DNA of 5,014 bases from Actinomycetes bacterium. Lineage in GTDB: Bacteria > Actinomycetota > Actinomycetes > Actinomycetales > Demequinaceae. The notes beneath the pieces were generated by a model. That model ran no database searches, was not told the origin of the DNA, and saw only the letters and a list, made by a program, of their open reading frames with translations. Within the stretch, counting starts at the first letter, position 1, and each line of letters opens with the position of its first letter. Below are positions 1 through 5,014 of this stretch, piece after piece. A program made the translations under genes and the position numbers. The stretch covers positions 1 through 5,014 of the forward strand of contig JAEYUX010000050.1 in NCBI GenBank assembly GCA_023432235.1. The letters run 5' to 3'.

Positions 1-147
1 GCCTGGGCGTTAGGAGGCGATGCGTCGTCCTGGACCGACGCGTCACTCACGTCTCCCGCCGCCTGAACCGACCTCCTCCCGTCGCCTCAGCCGCGGCCCG
101 CTCGCGCCTGCACCCCGTTGTGGGACCGGCAACCTACGCTGGACCCT
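1..147. other. Flank upstream of recR, no gene assigned
   Basis: No gene can be called with confidence here. On the + strand, one frame stops at TAG 11-13, one at TGA 64-66 after a rare TTA leucine codon, and the third runs on into recR; any could hold the tail of an upstream gene, such as dnaX, which often precedes recR. On the - strand, a frame starting at GTG (50-48) stays open to the window edge and reads VSDASVQDDASPPNAQ, so a divergent gene is also possible. An imperfect inverted repeat lies at 20-27/36-43. A pyrimidine-rich tract spans about 51-87. Confidence 0.4.
135..140 (+). promoter_or_regulatory. Candidate -10 box for recR (leaderless)
   Basis: TACGCT fits the actinobacterial TANNNT -10 pattern and ends seven bases before the recR ATG at 148, so transcription would start at or next to the A of the ATG. 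There is no good Shine-Dalgarno in front of that ATG, only a weak GGA at 141-143, which agrees with a leaderless mRNA. No convincing -35 element is visible. The assignment is inferred from spacing alone. Confidence 0.4.
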
Positions 148-765
148 ATGTATGACGGCGCGGTGCAAGATCTGATCGACGAGCTGGGGCGACTCCCCGG
201 CATTGGGCCCAAGAGCGCCCAGCGCATCGCGTTCCACCTCCTCGCCGCAGATGGCGCGGACGTCGCGCGCCTTGCCGAGTCGATTACAACGGTCAAGGCG
301 AAGGTGCGTTTCTGCACCGTGTGCGGCAACGTCGCCGAAGACGAGCTGTGCCGCGTGTGCGCCGATCCACGTCGCGGCGATGACACGATCTGCGTGGTCG
401 AAGAGCCGAAGGACGTCGTGGCGATCGAGCGCACTCGCGAGTTCCGCGGGCGCTATCACGTGCTTGGCGGCGCGATCGATCCGATGAACGGCATCGGCCC
501 GGTCGATCTCCGCATCCGTGACCTCCTCACGCGCCTCGGTGACGGCGCTGTCAAGGAGGTCATCATCGCGACGGACCCGAATATCGAGGGTGAGGCCACG
601 GCCGCGTACCTCACGCGCATGCTGACACCGATGGGCCTCACGGTGTCACGCCTTGCGTCGGGCTTGCCGGTGGGCGGTGACCTTGAGTACGCCGATGAAG
701 TGACGCTTGGCCGCGCTTTCGAAGGCCGCCGCCGTGTGAGTGAGGGCGGCCAGTCCCTCAGTTAA
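148..765 (+). CDS. recR: Recombination mediator protein RecR
   Basis: RecR works with RecO (and RecF) to load RecA onto single-stranded DNA during recombinational repair in the cytoplasm. The 205-residue product has the full family layout. A helix-hairpin-helix region (about 12-32, RLPGIGPKSAQRIAFHLL) comes first, followed by a four-cysteine zinc finger (C56, C59, C68, C71). The Toprim domain starts near residue 81 (ICVVEEPKDV, with acidic E85) and includes ATDPNIEGEA (141-150). The C-terminal SGLPVGGDLEYADEVTLGRA motif closes the protein. Its length matches the usual size of about 200 residues. The ATG at 148 was chosen because the family starts with MYDG or MYEG; an in-frame TTG at 118 would add ten residues atypical of the family and lie upstream of the candidate -10 box. 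The gene ends in an overlap with the convergent esterase gene. Confidence 0.97.
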   Translation: MYDGAVQDLIDELGRLPGIGPKSAQRIAFHLLAADGADVARLAESITTVKAKVRFCTVCGNVAEDELCRVCADPRRGDDTICVVEEPKDVVAIERTREFRGRYHVLGGAIDPMNGIGPVDLRIRDLLTRLGDGAVKEVIIATDPNIEGEATAAYLTRMLTPMGLTVSRLASGLPVGGDLEYADEVTLGRAFEGRRRVSEGGQSLS

Positions 766-766
766 C
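761..766. other. Palindromic overlap of two stop codons
   Basis: The palindrome GTTAAC contains the recR stop TAA on the + strand (763-765) and the esterase stop TAA on the - strand (764-762). The two convergent genes therefore overlap by three bases with no space for a separate terminator between them. Transcripts from each gene probably run into the other's 3' end unless a factor such as Rho stops them. Confidence 0.95.
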
Positions 767-2294
767 GGGTCACCCCGTCGCTCGCATCGCCCCGCACCGC
801 ATCCCAGATCGCCTGTTCCGCCACATACCGTCCCGGCGTTGCCCGGCCACCATCGGCGTCGTACACAATCGCCGTCCGGTCAGCGCCAAACTGCGGCGCC
901 CGGACGTCGCCATGGGCAACGAGCGCGAGCCAATCGCCGTGGACCGCGTCGGCAAGCACTTGCGGAGCTTGGCCGGTGAGCCGGTCCACCTCCGGGGCGC
1001 CGAGGACGTCGAAGCCAAACGGGACGTCCACGCAATGCGCAGCGCCGCGCACCCACGGTGATCGTGACTCCCACCGGAAGTCATACGCCCACGTGGGCGC
1101 ATTCAATGCCGCGCGGCGAGCGGACCAATGTGCGACGGGCGAGCGGAAAATCGAGTCCGATGCCGCAAGCGCAAGAGCGTCGGCAGCTGAGCCGGGCACC
1201 AACGAGCACACCTGGTCGATGGCGGTCGCGGGGATTCCGTTGGCGGCAAGCACATCCCGCGGGTCAAGACCGCGAACCATGGGCGCAAAACGCTGCGTGA
1301 GGTAGAGGAACTCGTGAGCGGTTGCGCCGAGTAGCAGCGGCTTATTGGCACCCACACCGCGCTCGATGCCTTCTGTCACCGAGAAGGGGATGAGGTCTCC
1401 ATCGATGACCGGCGCGAGCACAAGAGGCTGCGCGTACTCCCACACGACGCGATCAAGTCGCCATTCGGACGGACCGCGCTCGTTGCGTGCGGCGTAGAGA
1501 GCGTCGGGAGAGACGGCTTCCACGTCTGCCCGCGTGGTCCCCGACGCACCGGCAGCGCGGGCGATATGCGTCATGGCCTCCCGAGCGTCGGCCTCCGTGG
1601 CGGAGGTATCGGCGGGCGAGATCGCGAGCGCGCCCGAGAAAAGTGACTGTGCGGCGGGCATCGTGAGCAGGCGCATGACGGCAGCGGCGCCTGCACTCTG
1701 GCCGGCAATGGTGACCCGGCCAGGGTCTCCGCCAAAGGCGGCGATGTTGTCACGGACCCACTCGAGCGCGGCGAGCCAGTCCCGCACGCCGCGGTTGGTG
1801 GCGGCTCCGTCAATCCACCCGAAACCATCGACGGCCAACCGGTAGCCGAACGTCACCGTCACCACACCGTCGCGCGCGAACGCCCCGCCCACATACCAAG
1901 GACTCGCAGGTGAACCAGCGTCGAAGCCGCCACCGTGGATCCACACGAGCACCGGGAGCGAGGCGCCCCGGCGGGGATCGGGCGTGGTGACGTTGACGGT
2001 GAGGATGTCATCGCCAGGCACTGAGGGTTCGGGGATACTCGCATACGGATACGGCGACGCCTTCTGTGCAGTGGGGCCGTAGGCGACCGCGTCCCGCACG
2101 CCACTCCACGGCGCCGGAGGTCGCGGCACATCGAAGCGCGCGTCGCCCACCGGCGGGGCCGCGTACGGGATACCGCGGAACACCGCATAGTCGCTCACCA
2201 CGCTGTCCGCGCTCGTGTGGTGGCGCCAGGCGCCGCGCAGCCGACCCGTCTCGATGGCGACCTCGGGTGCGGCGTTTCCATAGCGTCGGCGCAT
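762..2294 (-). CDS. Type B carboxylesterase (alpha/beta hydrolase)
   Basis: This is a probable serine esterase hydrolysing carboxylic esters; the natural substrate cannot be read from sequence. The 510-residue product fits the bacterial carboxylesterase/para-nitrobenzyl esterase family, usually around 500 residues. Visible motifs are FRGIPYAAPPVG (39-50), DDILTVNVTTP (95-105, the family's EDCLxLNVxTP region), the oxyanion-hole HGGGF (120-124), GYRLAVDGFGW (150-160), and the nucleophile elbow GQSAG with Ser200. E328 (GATAHEF, where many relatives have DEG) and H420 (GAAHCVDVPFGF) complete the likely triad. No signal peptide or membrane segment is seen, so it is probably cytoplasmic. The ATG at 2294 starts shortly before the conserved domain; the frame stays open upstream to 2549, but that stretch has no family similarity and crosses the lysC start. 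The gene is convergent with recR and divergent from lysC, and appears to be an independent unit. Base composition resembles its neighbours. Confidence 0.92.
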   Translation of the reverse strand: MRRRYGNAAPEVAIETGRLRGAWRHHTSADSVVSDYAVFRGIPYAAPPVGDARFDVPRPPAPWSGVRDAVAYGPTAQKASPYPYASIPEPSVPGDDILTVNVTTPDPRRGASLPVLVWIHGGGFDAGSPASPWYVGGAFARDGVVTVTFGYRLAVDGFGWIDGAATNRGVRDWLAALEWVRDNIAAFGGDPGRVTIAGQSAGAAAVMRLLTMPAAQSLFSGALAISPADTSATEADAREAMTHIARAAGASGTTRADVEAVSPDALYAARNERGPSEWRLDRVVWEYAQPLVLAPVIDGDLIPFSVTEGIERGVGANKPLLLGATAHEFLYLTQRFAPMVRGLDPRDVLAANGIPATAIDQVCSLVPGSAADALALAASDSIFRSPVAHWSARRAALNAPTWAYDFRWESRSPWVRGAAHCVDVPFGFDVLGAPEVDRLTGQAPQVLADAVHGDWLALVAHGDVRAPQFGADRTAIVYDADGGRATPGRYVAEQAIWDAVRGDASDGVTR

Positions 2295-2300
2295 GCTCCG

Positions 2301-2306
2301 AACATA
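2301..2306 (-). promoter_or_regulatory. Candidate -10 box for esterase (leaderless)
   Basis: On the - strand TATGTT fits TANNNT and ends six bases before the esterase ATG at 2294. The GGAG between it and the ATG is only one base from the start, too close for a normal Shine-Dalgarno. This arrangement suggests transcription starting at the ATG and supports the chosen start codon. No clear -35 element was found about 17 bases upstream. Confidence 0.35.
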
Positions 2307-2363
2307 TCTGGCGCACGACGCTGGGGCGAGTACTGACGGCGCTAGTCGGCCCCGCGTCGGCAC

Positions 2364-2405
2364 CCGTTTCGCCCTCGCACGGCTTCCGTTTGGCTCCCGT
2401 TTGGC
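2364..2405 (+). repeat. Three phased CCGTTTSGC repeats upstream of lysC
   Basis: CCGTTTCGC lies at 2364-2372, CCGTTTGGC at 2386-2394, and CCGTTTGGC again at 2397-2405. Start-to-start distances are 22 and 11 bp, about two and one helical turns, so all three would face the same side of the DNA. They sit 30-71 bp upstream of the candidate lysC -10 box, in a region where activator or repressor sites are common. They may be binding sites for a regulator of lysC-asd, of the esterase, or of both. One further exact copy, in reverse orientation, occurs at 1014-1022 inside the esterase gene, where it simply encodes Pro-Phe-Gly. Confidence 0.45.
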
Positions 2406-2434
2406 CGACGCACAGGTGTGACCGCGCTCGCCAC

Positions 2435-2440
2435 TACACT
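2435..2440 (+). promoter_or_regulatory. Candidate -10 box of the lysC-asd promoter
   Basis: TACACT fits the TANNNT -10 consensus for actinobacterial housekeeping sigma factors. Transcription would start near 2447, giving a leader of about 44 bases before the lysC ATG. The sequence 17 bases upstream (2412-2417, ACAGGT) is a poor -35 element, which may mean that an activator helps, perhaps at the upstream repeats. It is the best -10 candidate between the two divergent genes on this strand. Confidence 0.45.
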
Positions 2441-2444
2441 GGAC

Positions 2445-2464
2445 GCGCGCCCAGGCGGGCGTGC
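2445..2464 (+). other. GC-rich hairpin in the lysC leader
   Basis: Bases 2445-2452 (GCGCGCCC) can pair with 2457-2464 (GGGCGTGC) in an eight-base-pair stem with one G-U pair and a four-base loop (AGGC). It starts almost exactly at the predicted 5' end of the lysC mRNA and ends 16 bases before the ribosome binding site. It may protect the mRNA 5' end. A terminator or attenuator role is less likely, since only a short CCCTTT follows and no leader peptide is seen. Confidence 0.4.
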
Positions 2465-2480
2465 CATCCCTTTGTGAAGC

Positions 2481-2484
2481 GGAG
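2481..2484 (+). promoter_or_regulatory. Ribosome binding site of lysC
   Basis: GGAG, six bases before the ATG at 2491, decides between that ATG and an in-frame GTG at 2461, which lies inside the leader hairpin and has no Shine-Dalgarno. Confidence 0.75.
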
Positions 2485-2490
2485 TTTGCG

Positions 2491-3759
2491 ATGTCTTTGG
2501 TGGTGCAGAAGTACGGAGGATCCTCCGTCGCGGATGCCGACGCCATCAAGCGCGTGGCCCGTCGCGTCGCCGATACGCGTCTCGCCGGTCACGACGTTGT
2601 GGTCACCGTCTCTGCGATGGGTGACACGACGGATGAGCTGCTCGACCTCGCCACCGCTGTTTCGAGTGCCGACCACCCACGCGAAATGGACATCCTTCTT
2701 ACCGCCGGTGAGCGCATCTCAATGTCGCTGCTCGCGATGGCGGTGCGTGACCTCGGCGTTGGCGCGCAGTCATTCACCGGTCCGCAGGCTGGCCTCATCA
2801 CATCGGGCGCCTACGGCCGCGCCCGCATCATTGATGTCGAGCCTGGTCGCTTGCGCCAAACCATTGCCGCCGGTGAGGTGGCGATCGTTGCCGGTTTCCA
2901 GGGACTCAATCACGAGACCCAGGACATTCAGACGCTTGGCCGCGGCGGCTCAGACACGACAGCAGTGGCGCTTGCCGCTGCGCTCGGCGCCGACGTCTGC
3001 GAGATTTACACCGACGTTGACGGCGTGTTCTCCGCCGATCCACGCATCGTTCCCACCGCACGCAAGCTCAACCGCATCACGTACGAAGAGATGCTCGACA
3101 TGGCGGCCTCGGGCGCCAAAGTCCTCATGCCCCGTTGCGTCGAGTACGCCCGCCGCTTCAACGTCCCCATCCACGTCCGCTCGTCCTTCTCGGGACTTGA
3201 GGGCACGTGGGTCATGGACGAGACTGAAGGAGAAGCCATGGAAGATCCCATCATCGCCGGTGTGGCACACGACCGCTCCGAGGCCAAGATCACGGTCATC
3301 GGCATCCCCGACGTGCCCGGATCCGCCGCGCGGTTGTTTGAGGCGGTGGCGCGCTCCGGCACCAATATCGACATGATCGTTCAGAACGTGTCGGTCACGG
3401 CCACGGGCATTACTGACATCTCTTTCACGCTGCCCGTTGCCTCAGTCCCGGCCACTCGCGACGCGATCGCAGCGGACCAGGAACTCATCGGCTACACCGA
3501 CCTCATCACCGACGAGGCGATTGGCAAACTGTCGCTCGTGGGCGCCGGCATGCGCTCATCCTCGGGTGTAAGTGCGAAGTTCTTTGCCGCGCTGCGTGAC
3601 GCCGGCATCAACATTGAAATGATCTCGACGTCGGACATCCGCATTTCCGTAGTGACCCGCGCCGACAAGCTGGACGACGCCGTGCGCGCCGTCCACACGG
3701 CATTTGACTTGGACTCGGAGCAGGGCGAGGCCGTGGTGTACGGAGGCACCGGACGATGA
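2491..3759 (+). CDS. lysC: Aspartate kinase, alpha subunit
   Basis: Aspartokinase phosphorylates L-aspartate to 4-aspartyl phosphate with ATP, the first and usually feedback-controlled step of the aspartate pathway (EC 2.7.2.4). The 422-residue protein has an N-terminal amino acid kinase domain with KYGGSS (7-12), TAGER (71-75), GRGGSDTTA (150-158) and YTDVDGVFSADPR (173-185). Two C-terminal ACT domains follow, at about 265-340 and 346-420. Length and order match the Corynebacterium glutamicum type, which is inhibited jointly by lysine and threonine. Aligned with that enzyme from memory, G277, A279, D294 and S301 are the same, while position 311, a known feedback-resistance site, is Ser rather than Thr, a mild change. 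Concerted inhibition is therefore likely but not shown. The ATG is supported by GGAG six bases upstream. The gene overlaps asd by four bases and also contains an internal start for a beta subunit. Confidence 0.97.
   Translation: MSLVVQKYGGSSVADADAIKRVARRVADTRLAGHDVVVTVSAMGDTTDELLDLATAVSSADHPREMDILLTAGERISMSLLAMAVRDLGVGAQSFTGPQAGLITSGAYGRARIIDVEPGRLRQTIAAGEVAIVAGFQGLNHETQDIQTLGRGGSDTTAVALAAALGADVCEIYTDVDGVFSADPRIVPTARKLNRITYEEMLDMAASGAKVLMPRCVEYARRFNVPIHVRSSFSGLEGTWVMDETEGEAMEDPIIAGVAHDRSEAKITVIGIPDVPGSAARLFEAVARSGTNIDMIVQNVSVTATGITDISFTLPVASVPATRDAIAADQELIGYTDLITDEAIGKLSLVGAGMRSSSGVSAKFFAALRDAGINIEMISTSDIRISVVTRADKLDDAVRAVHTAFDLDSEQGEAVVYGGTGR
3227..3232 (+). promoter_or_regulatory. Internal ribosome binding site for LysC beta
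   Basis: AAGGAG is a near-perfect Shine-Dalgarno placed five bases before the in-frame ATG at 3238. It lies in the linker between the kinase and ACT domains of lysC, where the residues it encodes (ETEGEA) are not part of a catalytic motif, so it probably serves internal initiation. Confidence 0.75.
3238..3759 (+). CDS. lysC: Aspartate kinase, beta (regulatory) subunit
   Basis: This is a second product in the same frame as lysC, started inside the gene. The 173-residue protein begins MEDPIIAGVAHDRSEAK and contains only the two ACT domains, which bind the feedback amino acids and pair with the alpha subunit. In Corynebacterium glutamicum the aspartokinase is an alpha2-beta2 enzyme whose beta subunit comes from an internal start at codon 250, giving about 172 residues. 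Here the ATG is also codon 250 and is preceded by AAGGAG at ideal spacing. The first ACT domain carries GIPDVPG (residues 22-28 of beta) and NIDMIVQNVS (43-52); the second includes GAGMRSSSGV and NIEMISTSDIRISV. Sequence and position strongly support the call; actual synthesis in this organism is inferred. Confidence 0.78.
   Translation: MEDPIIAGVAHDRSEAKITVIGIPDVPGSAARLFEAVARSGTNIDMIVQNVSVTATGITDISFTLPVASVPATRDAIAADQELIGYTDLITDEAIGKLSLVGAGMRSSSGVSAKFFAALRDAGINIEMISTSDIRISVVTRADKLDDAVRAVHTAFDLDSEQGEAVVYGGTGR
3742..3746 (+). promoter_or_regulatory. Ribosome binding site of asd
   Basis: GGAGG lies nine bases before the asd ATG and inside the last codons of lysC. Together with the ATGA overlap it points to coupled translation of the two enzymes. 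Confidence 0.7.
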
Positions 3760-4799
3760 CTCTCACTTTGGGAATTGTTGGCGCCACCGGTCAGGTGGGT
3801 GCTGTCATGCGCGAACTCGTTGGCGAGCGTTTCCCCGACGCCGCTGTGCGCTTCTTCGCTTCGGCTCGCTCTGCGGGCAAGACGATCGAGCACCTCGGCA
3901 AGGACATCATCGTTGAGGATGTCGAGACTGCGGACTACGCCGGCATCGACATTGCGCTGTTCTCCGCAGGCGGCTCGGCACCGACCACGTACGCACCGCG
4001 TTTTGCTGCCGCTGGAGCGATCGTCGTCGACAACTCATCCGCATGGCGCATGGACCCGGACGTTCCACTCGTCGTCTCCGAGGTCAACCCGGACGCTCTC
4101 GACTCGATCCCCAAGGGCATCGTCGCGAACCCCAACTGCACCACGATGGCCGCGATGCCTGTGCTGAAGGCGCTTCACGACTTCGCCGGCCTACGCCGCC
4201 TCATCGTGTCGTCGTACCAGGCGGTGTCCGGCTCTGGCGTCGCTGGCGTGCGCGAGCTCGACGGTCAGGTCAAGGGCGTCATCGACGGCGCAACGGCGCT
4301 TGCGAGCAACGGCAACGCTGTCAATTTCCCGCAACCCGCTGTGTATGTGGAACCCATCGCGTTCAACGTGCTGCCGATGGCCGGCAACGTGCTCGACGAC
4401 GGCTCCAATGAGACCGGCGAAGAGCGCAAACTCCGCGATGAGTCGCGCAAGATCCTCGGCCTCCCGGACCTGCTCGTGAGCGGCACGTGCGTGCGCGTGC
4501 CCGTCTTCACTGGACACTCACTGTCCATCAACGCGGAGTTCGACACCGAGATCACTCCCCAGCGCGCGTACTCGTTGCTCGAGGACGTCGCGGGCGTGAA
4601 GGTGGACGAGGTGCCGACGCCGCTCAAGGCGGCCGGTGGCGACGTCAGCCTCGTGGGTCGCATCCGCCAAGACCCGGGTGTGCCCGGCAATCGCGGCATT
4701 GCGCTGTTCATCTCGGGTGACAACTTGCGCAAGGGTGCCGCGCTCAACGCCGTGCAGATCGCTCAGTTGATCGCCGCCCGGATTGCGCGCGCCGCTTAA
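3756..4799 (+). CDS. asd: Aspartate-semialdehyde dehydrogenase
   Basis: Asd reduces 4-aspartyl phosphate, the product of LysC, to L-aspartate 4-semialdehyde with NADPH (EC 1.2.1.11), the branch point toward lysine/diaminopimelate and homoserine. The 347-residue protein is complete. It has an N-terminal nucleotide-binding fold with GATGQVG (9-15), then SAGGS (70-74) and DNSSAWRMD (92-100). The catalytic C128 lies in NPNCTTM (125-131), followed by SYQAVSGSG (153-161). The substrate-binding and catalytic residues R247 and H254 lie in GTCVRVPVFTGHS (243-255), and the family motif ETGEERKLRDESRKIL is at 219-234. The length is typical. The ATG overlaps the lysC stop as ATGA and has a GGAGG nine bases upstream, so both genes are very likely one operon with coupled translation. 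The gene is followed by only 30 bases before a convergent gene, with no clear terminator hairpin. Confidence 0.97.
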   Translation: MTLTLGIVGATGQVGAVMRELVGERFPDAAVRFFASARSAGKTIEHLGKDIIVEDVETADYAGIDIALFSAGGSAPTTYAPRFAAAGAIVVDNSSAWRMDPDVPLVVSEVNPDALDSIPKGIVANPNCTTMAAMPVLKALHDFAGLRRLIVSSYQAVSGSGVAGVRELDGQVKGVIDGATALASNGNAVNFPQPAVYVEPIAFNVLPMAGNVLDDGSNETGEERKLRDESRKILGLPDLLVSGTCVRVPVFTGHSLSINAEFDTEITPQRAYSLLEDVAGVKVDEVPTPLKAAGGDVSLVGRIRQDPGVPGNRGIALFISGDNLRKGAALNAVQIAQLIAARIARAA

Positions 4800-4829
4800 G
4801 GTCGCGCCACCCTCGGCGGCAGCGCCGGC

Positions 4830-5014
4830 TTAGCCGATGAGGTCGCCGACGCTGTAGAGAGTGGTGCGCGCCGGGTCCCGCAAGAGGGGGGCGAAAGCAA
4901 GCTCCGCTGCGCCGATCGGCATCATCCGCGCACGCAGACTGTTGCGCACCAGGCTGATCCCGCGACCAAGTGGGCCAAAGGCGAGCCGTTCCACCTCCGC
5001 ACGGATCCGGTCAC
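4830..5014 (-). CDS. C-terminal fragment, probable ROK-family protein
   Basis: Only the last 60 residues are in the window; the gene enters from the right edge and ends with TAA at 4832-4830. The visible end reads DRIRAEVERLAFGPLGRGIS, then LVRNSLRARMMPIGAAELAF, then a tail finishing TTLYSVGDLIG. The stretch MMPIGAAELAFAPLLRDP resembles the end of ROK proteins (sugar kinases and NagC/XylR-type sugar-responsive repressors), where a Gly-Ala-Ala helix closes the last domain. If it is a regulator, the DNA-binding domain would lie outside the window. The match is from memory of a short region, so another family is possible. The continuous frame, strong coding bias and clean position beside asd make a real gene likely. 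It is convergent with asd, 30 bases apart. Confidence 0.5.
   Translation of the reverse strand, partial: DRIRAEVERLAFGPLGRGISLVRNSLRARMMPIGAAELAFAPLLRDPARTTLYSVGDLIG

Noticed and set aside
20..43. Inverted repeat 20-27/36-43 as a terminator
   Set aside because: The stem can form (with one wobble pair and an eight-base loop), but no T-run follows and the identity of the upstream gene is unknown.
20..175. Small + strand ORF of 51 codons starting at ATG 20 after AGGAGG
   Set aside because: The spacer is only two bases, the product is proline- and arginine-rich as expected of a chance frame in GC-rich DNA, and it overlaps the recR start.
1014..1022. Reverse copy of the CCGTTTGGC repeat within the esterase gene
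   Set aside because: It encodes the conserved Pro-Phe-Gly next to the catalytic His region, stands alone and lacks phased partners, so it is best explained by coding.
2407..2490. Leader peptide or lysine riboswitch upstream of lysC
   Set aside because: No short ORF with lysine or threonine codons and a start site is present, and the predicted leader of about 44 bases is far too short for a lysine riboswitch.
2295..2549. Upstream extension of the esterase frame by 85 residues
   Set aside because: The extension has no family similarity, crosses the lysC promoter and start, and the ATG at 2294 lies directly before the conserved domain with a suitable -10 box.
2066..3376. Long + strand open frame across the esterase 5' part and lysC
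   Set aside because: It is a shadow frame: it overlaps two well-identified genes, and its arginine/serine/proline-rich translation shows no domain.
4800..4829. Terminator between asd and the convergent gene
   Set aside because: Only short imperfect pairings such as CGGC/GCCG around 4826-4836 are present, with no strong stem and no T-run.
1..5014. Mobile element, CRISPR array, tRNA/rRNA or defence system
   Set aside because: No transposase, integrase, regular repeat-spacer pattern, cloverleaf-like sequence or defence domain was seen; nearly all bases are accounted for by housekeeping genes and the esterase.

Overview
This is a GC-rich, tightly packed chromosomal segment. RecR begins MYDGAVQDLIDELGRLPGIG, LysC begins MSLVVQKYGGSSVADA, lysC carries an internal start for a regulatory subunit, and TANNNT boxes sit just upstream of ATG starts. 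Together these suggest a high-GC actinobacterium. An order such as Micrococcales is only a guess.

Layout. Bases 1-147 are the flank upstream of recR, with no gene that can be called safely. recR (148-765, +) is complete. Facing it is a complete type B carboxylesterase (762-2294, -); the two genes share the palindrome GTTAAC as overlapping stop codons. A 196-bp divergent intergenic region (2295-2490) carries a candidate leaderless promoter for the esterase, three short repeats spaced 11 and 22 bp apart, a candidate lysC promoter, a GC-rich hairpin and the lysC ribosome binding site. Then come lysC (2491-3759, +) and asd (3756-4799, +), overlapping by four bases (ATGA). After a 30-bp gap lies the C-terminal end of a convergent gene (4830 to beyond 5014, -), probably a ROK-family protein.

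Function. lysC and asd encode the first two steps of the aspartate pathway (aspartate to aspartyl-phosphate to aspartate semialdehyde), which feeds lysine, diaminopimelate, threonine, methionine and isoleucine synthesis. Inside lysC, an AAGGAG Shine-Dalgarno and ATG at codon 250 should give a separate beta subunit made of the two ACT domains, as known for Corynebacterium glutamicum aspartokinase. RecR acts in recombinational repair. The esterase has a full catalytic triad but no visible link to its neighbours.

No new defence, mobile or CRISPR-like system is visible. The most notable points are regulatory: the phased repeats upstream of lysC, the hairpin at the predicted 5' end of its mRNA, the internal lysC start, and the likely leaderless starts of recR and the esterase.
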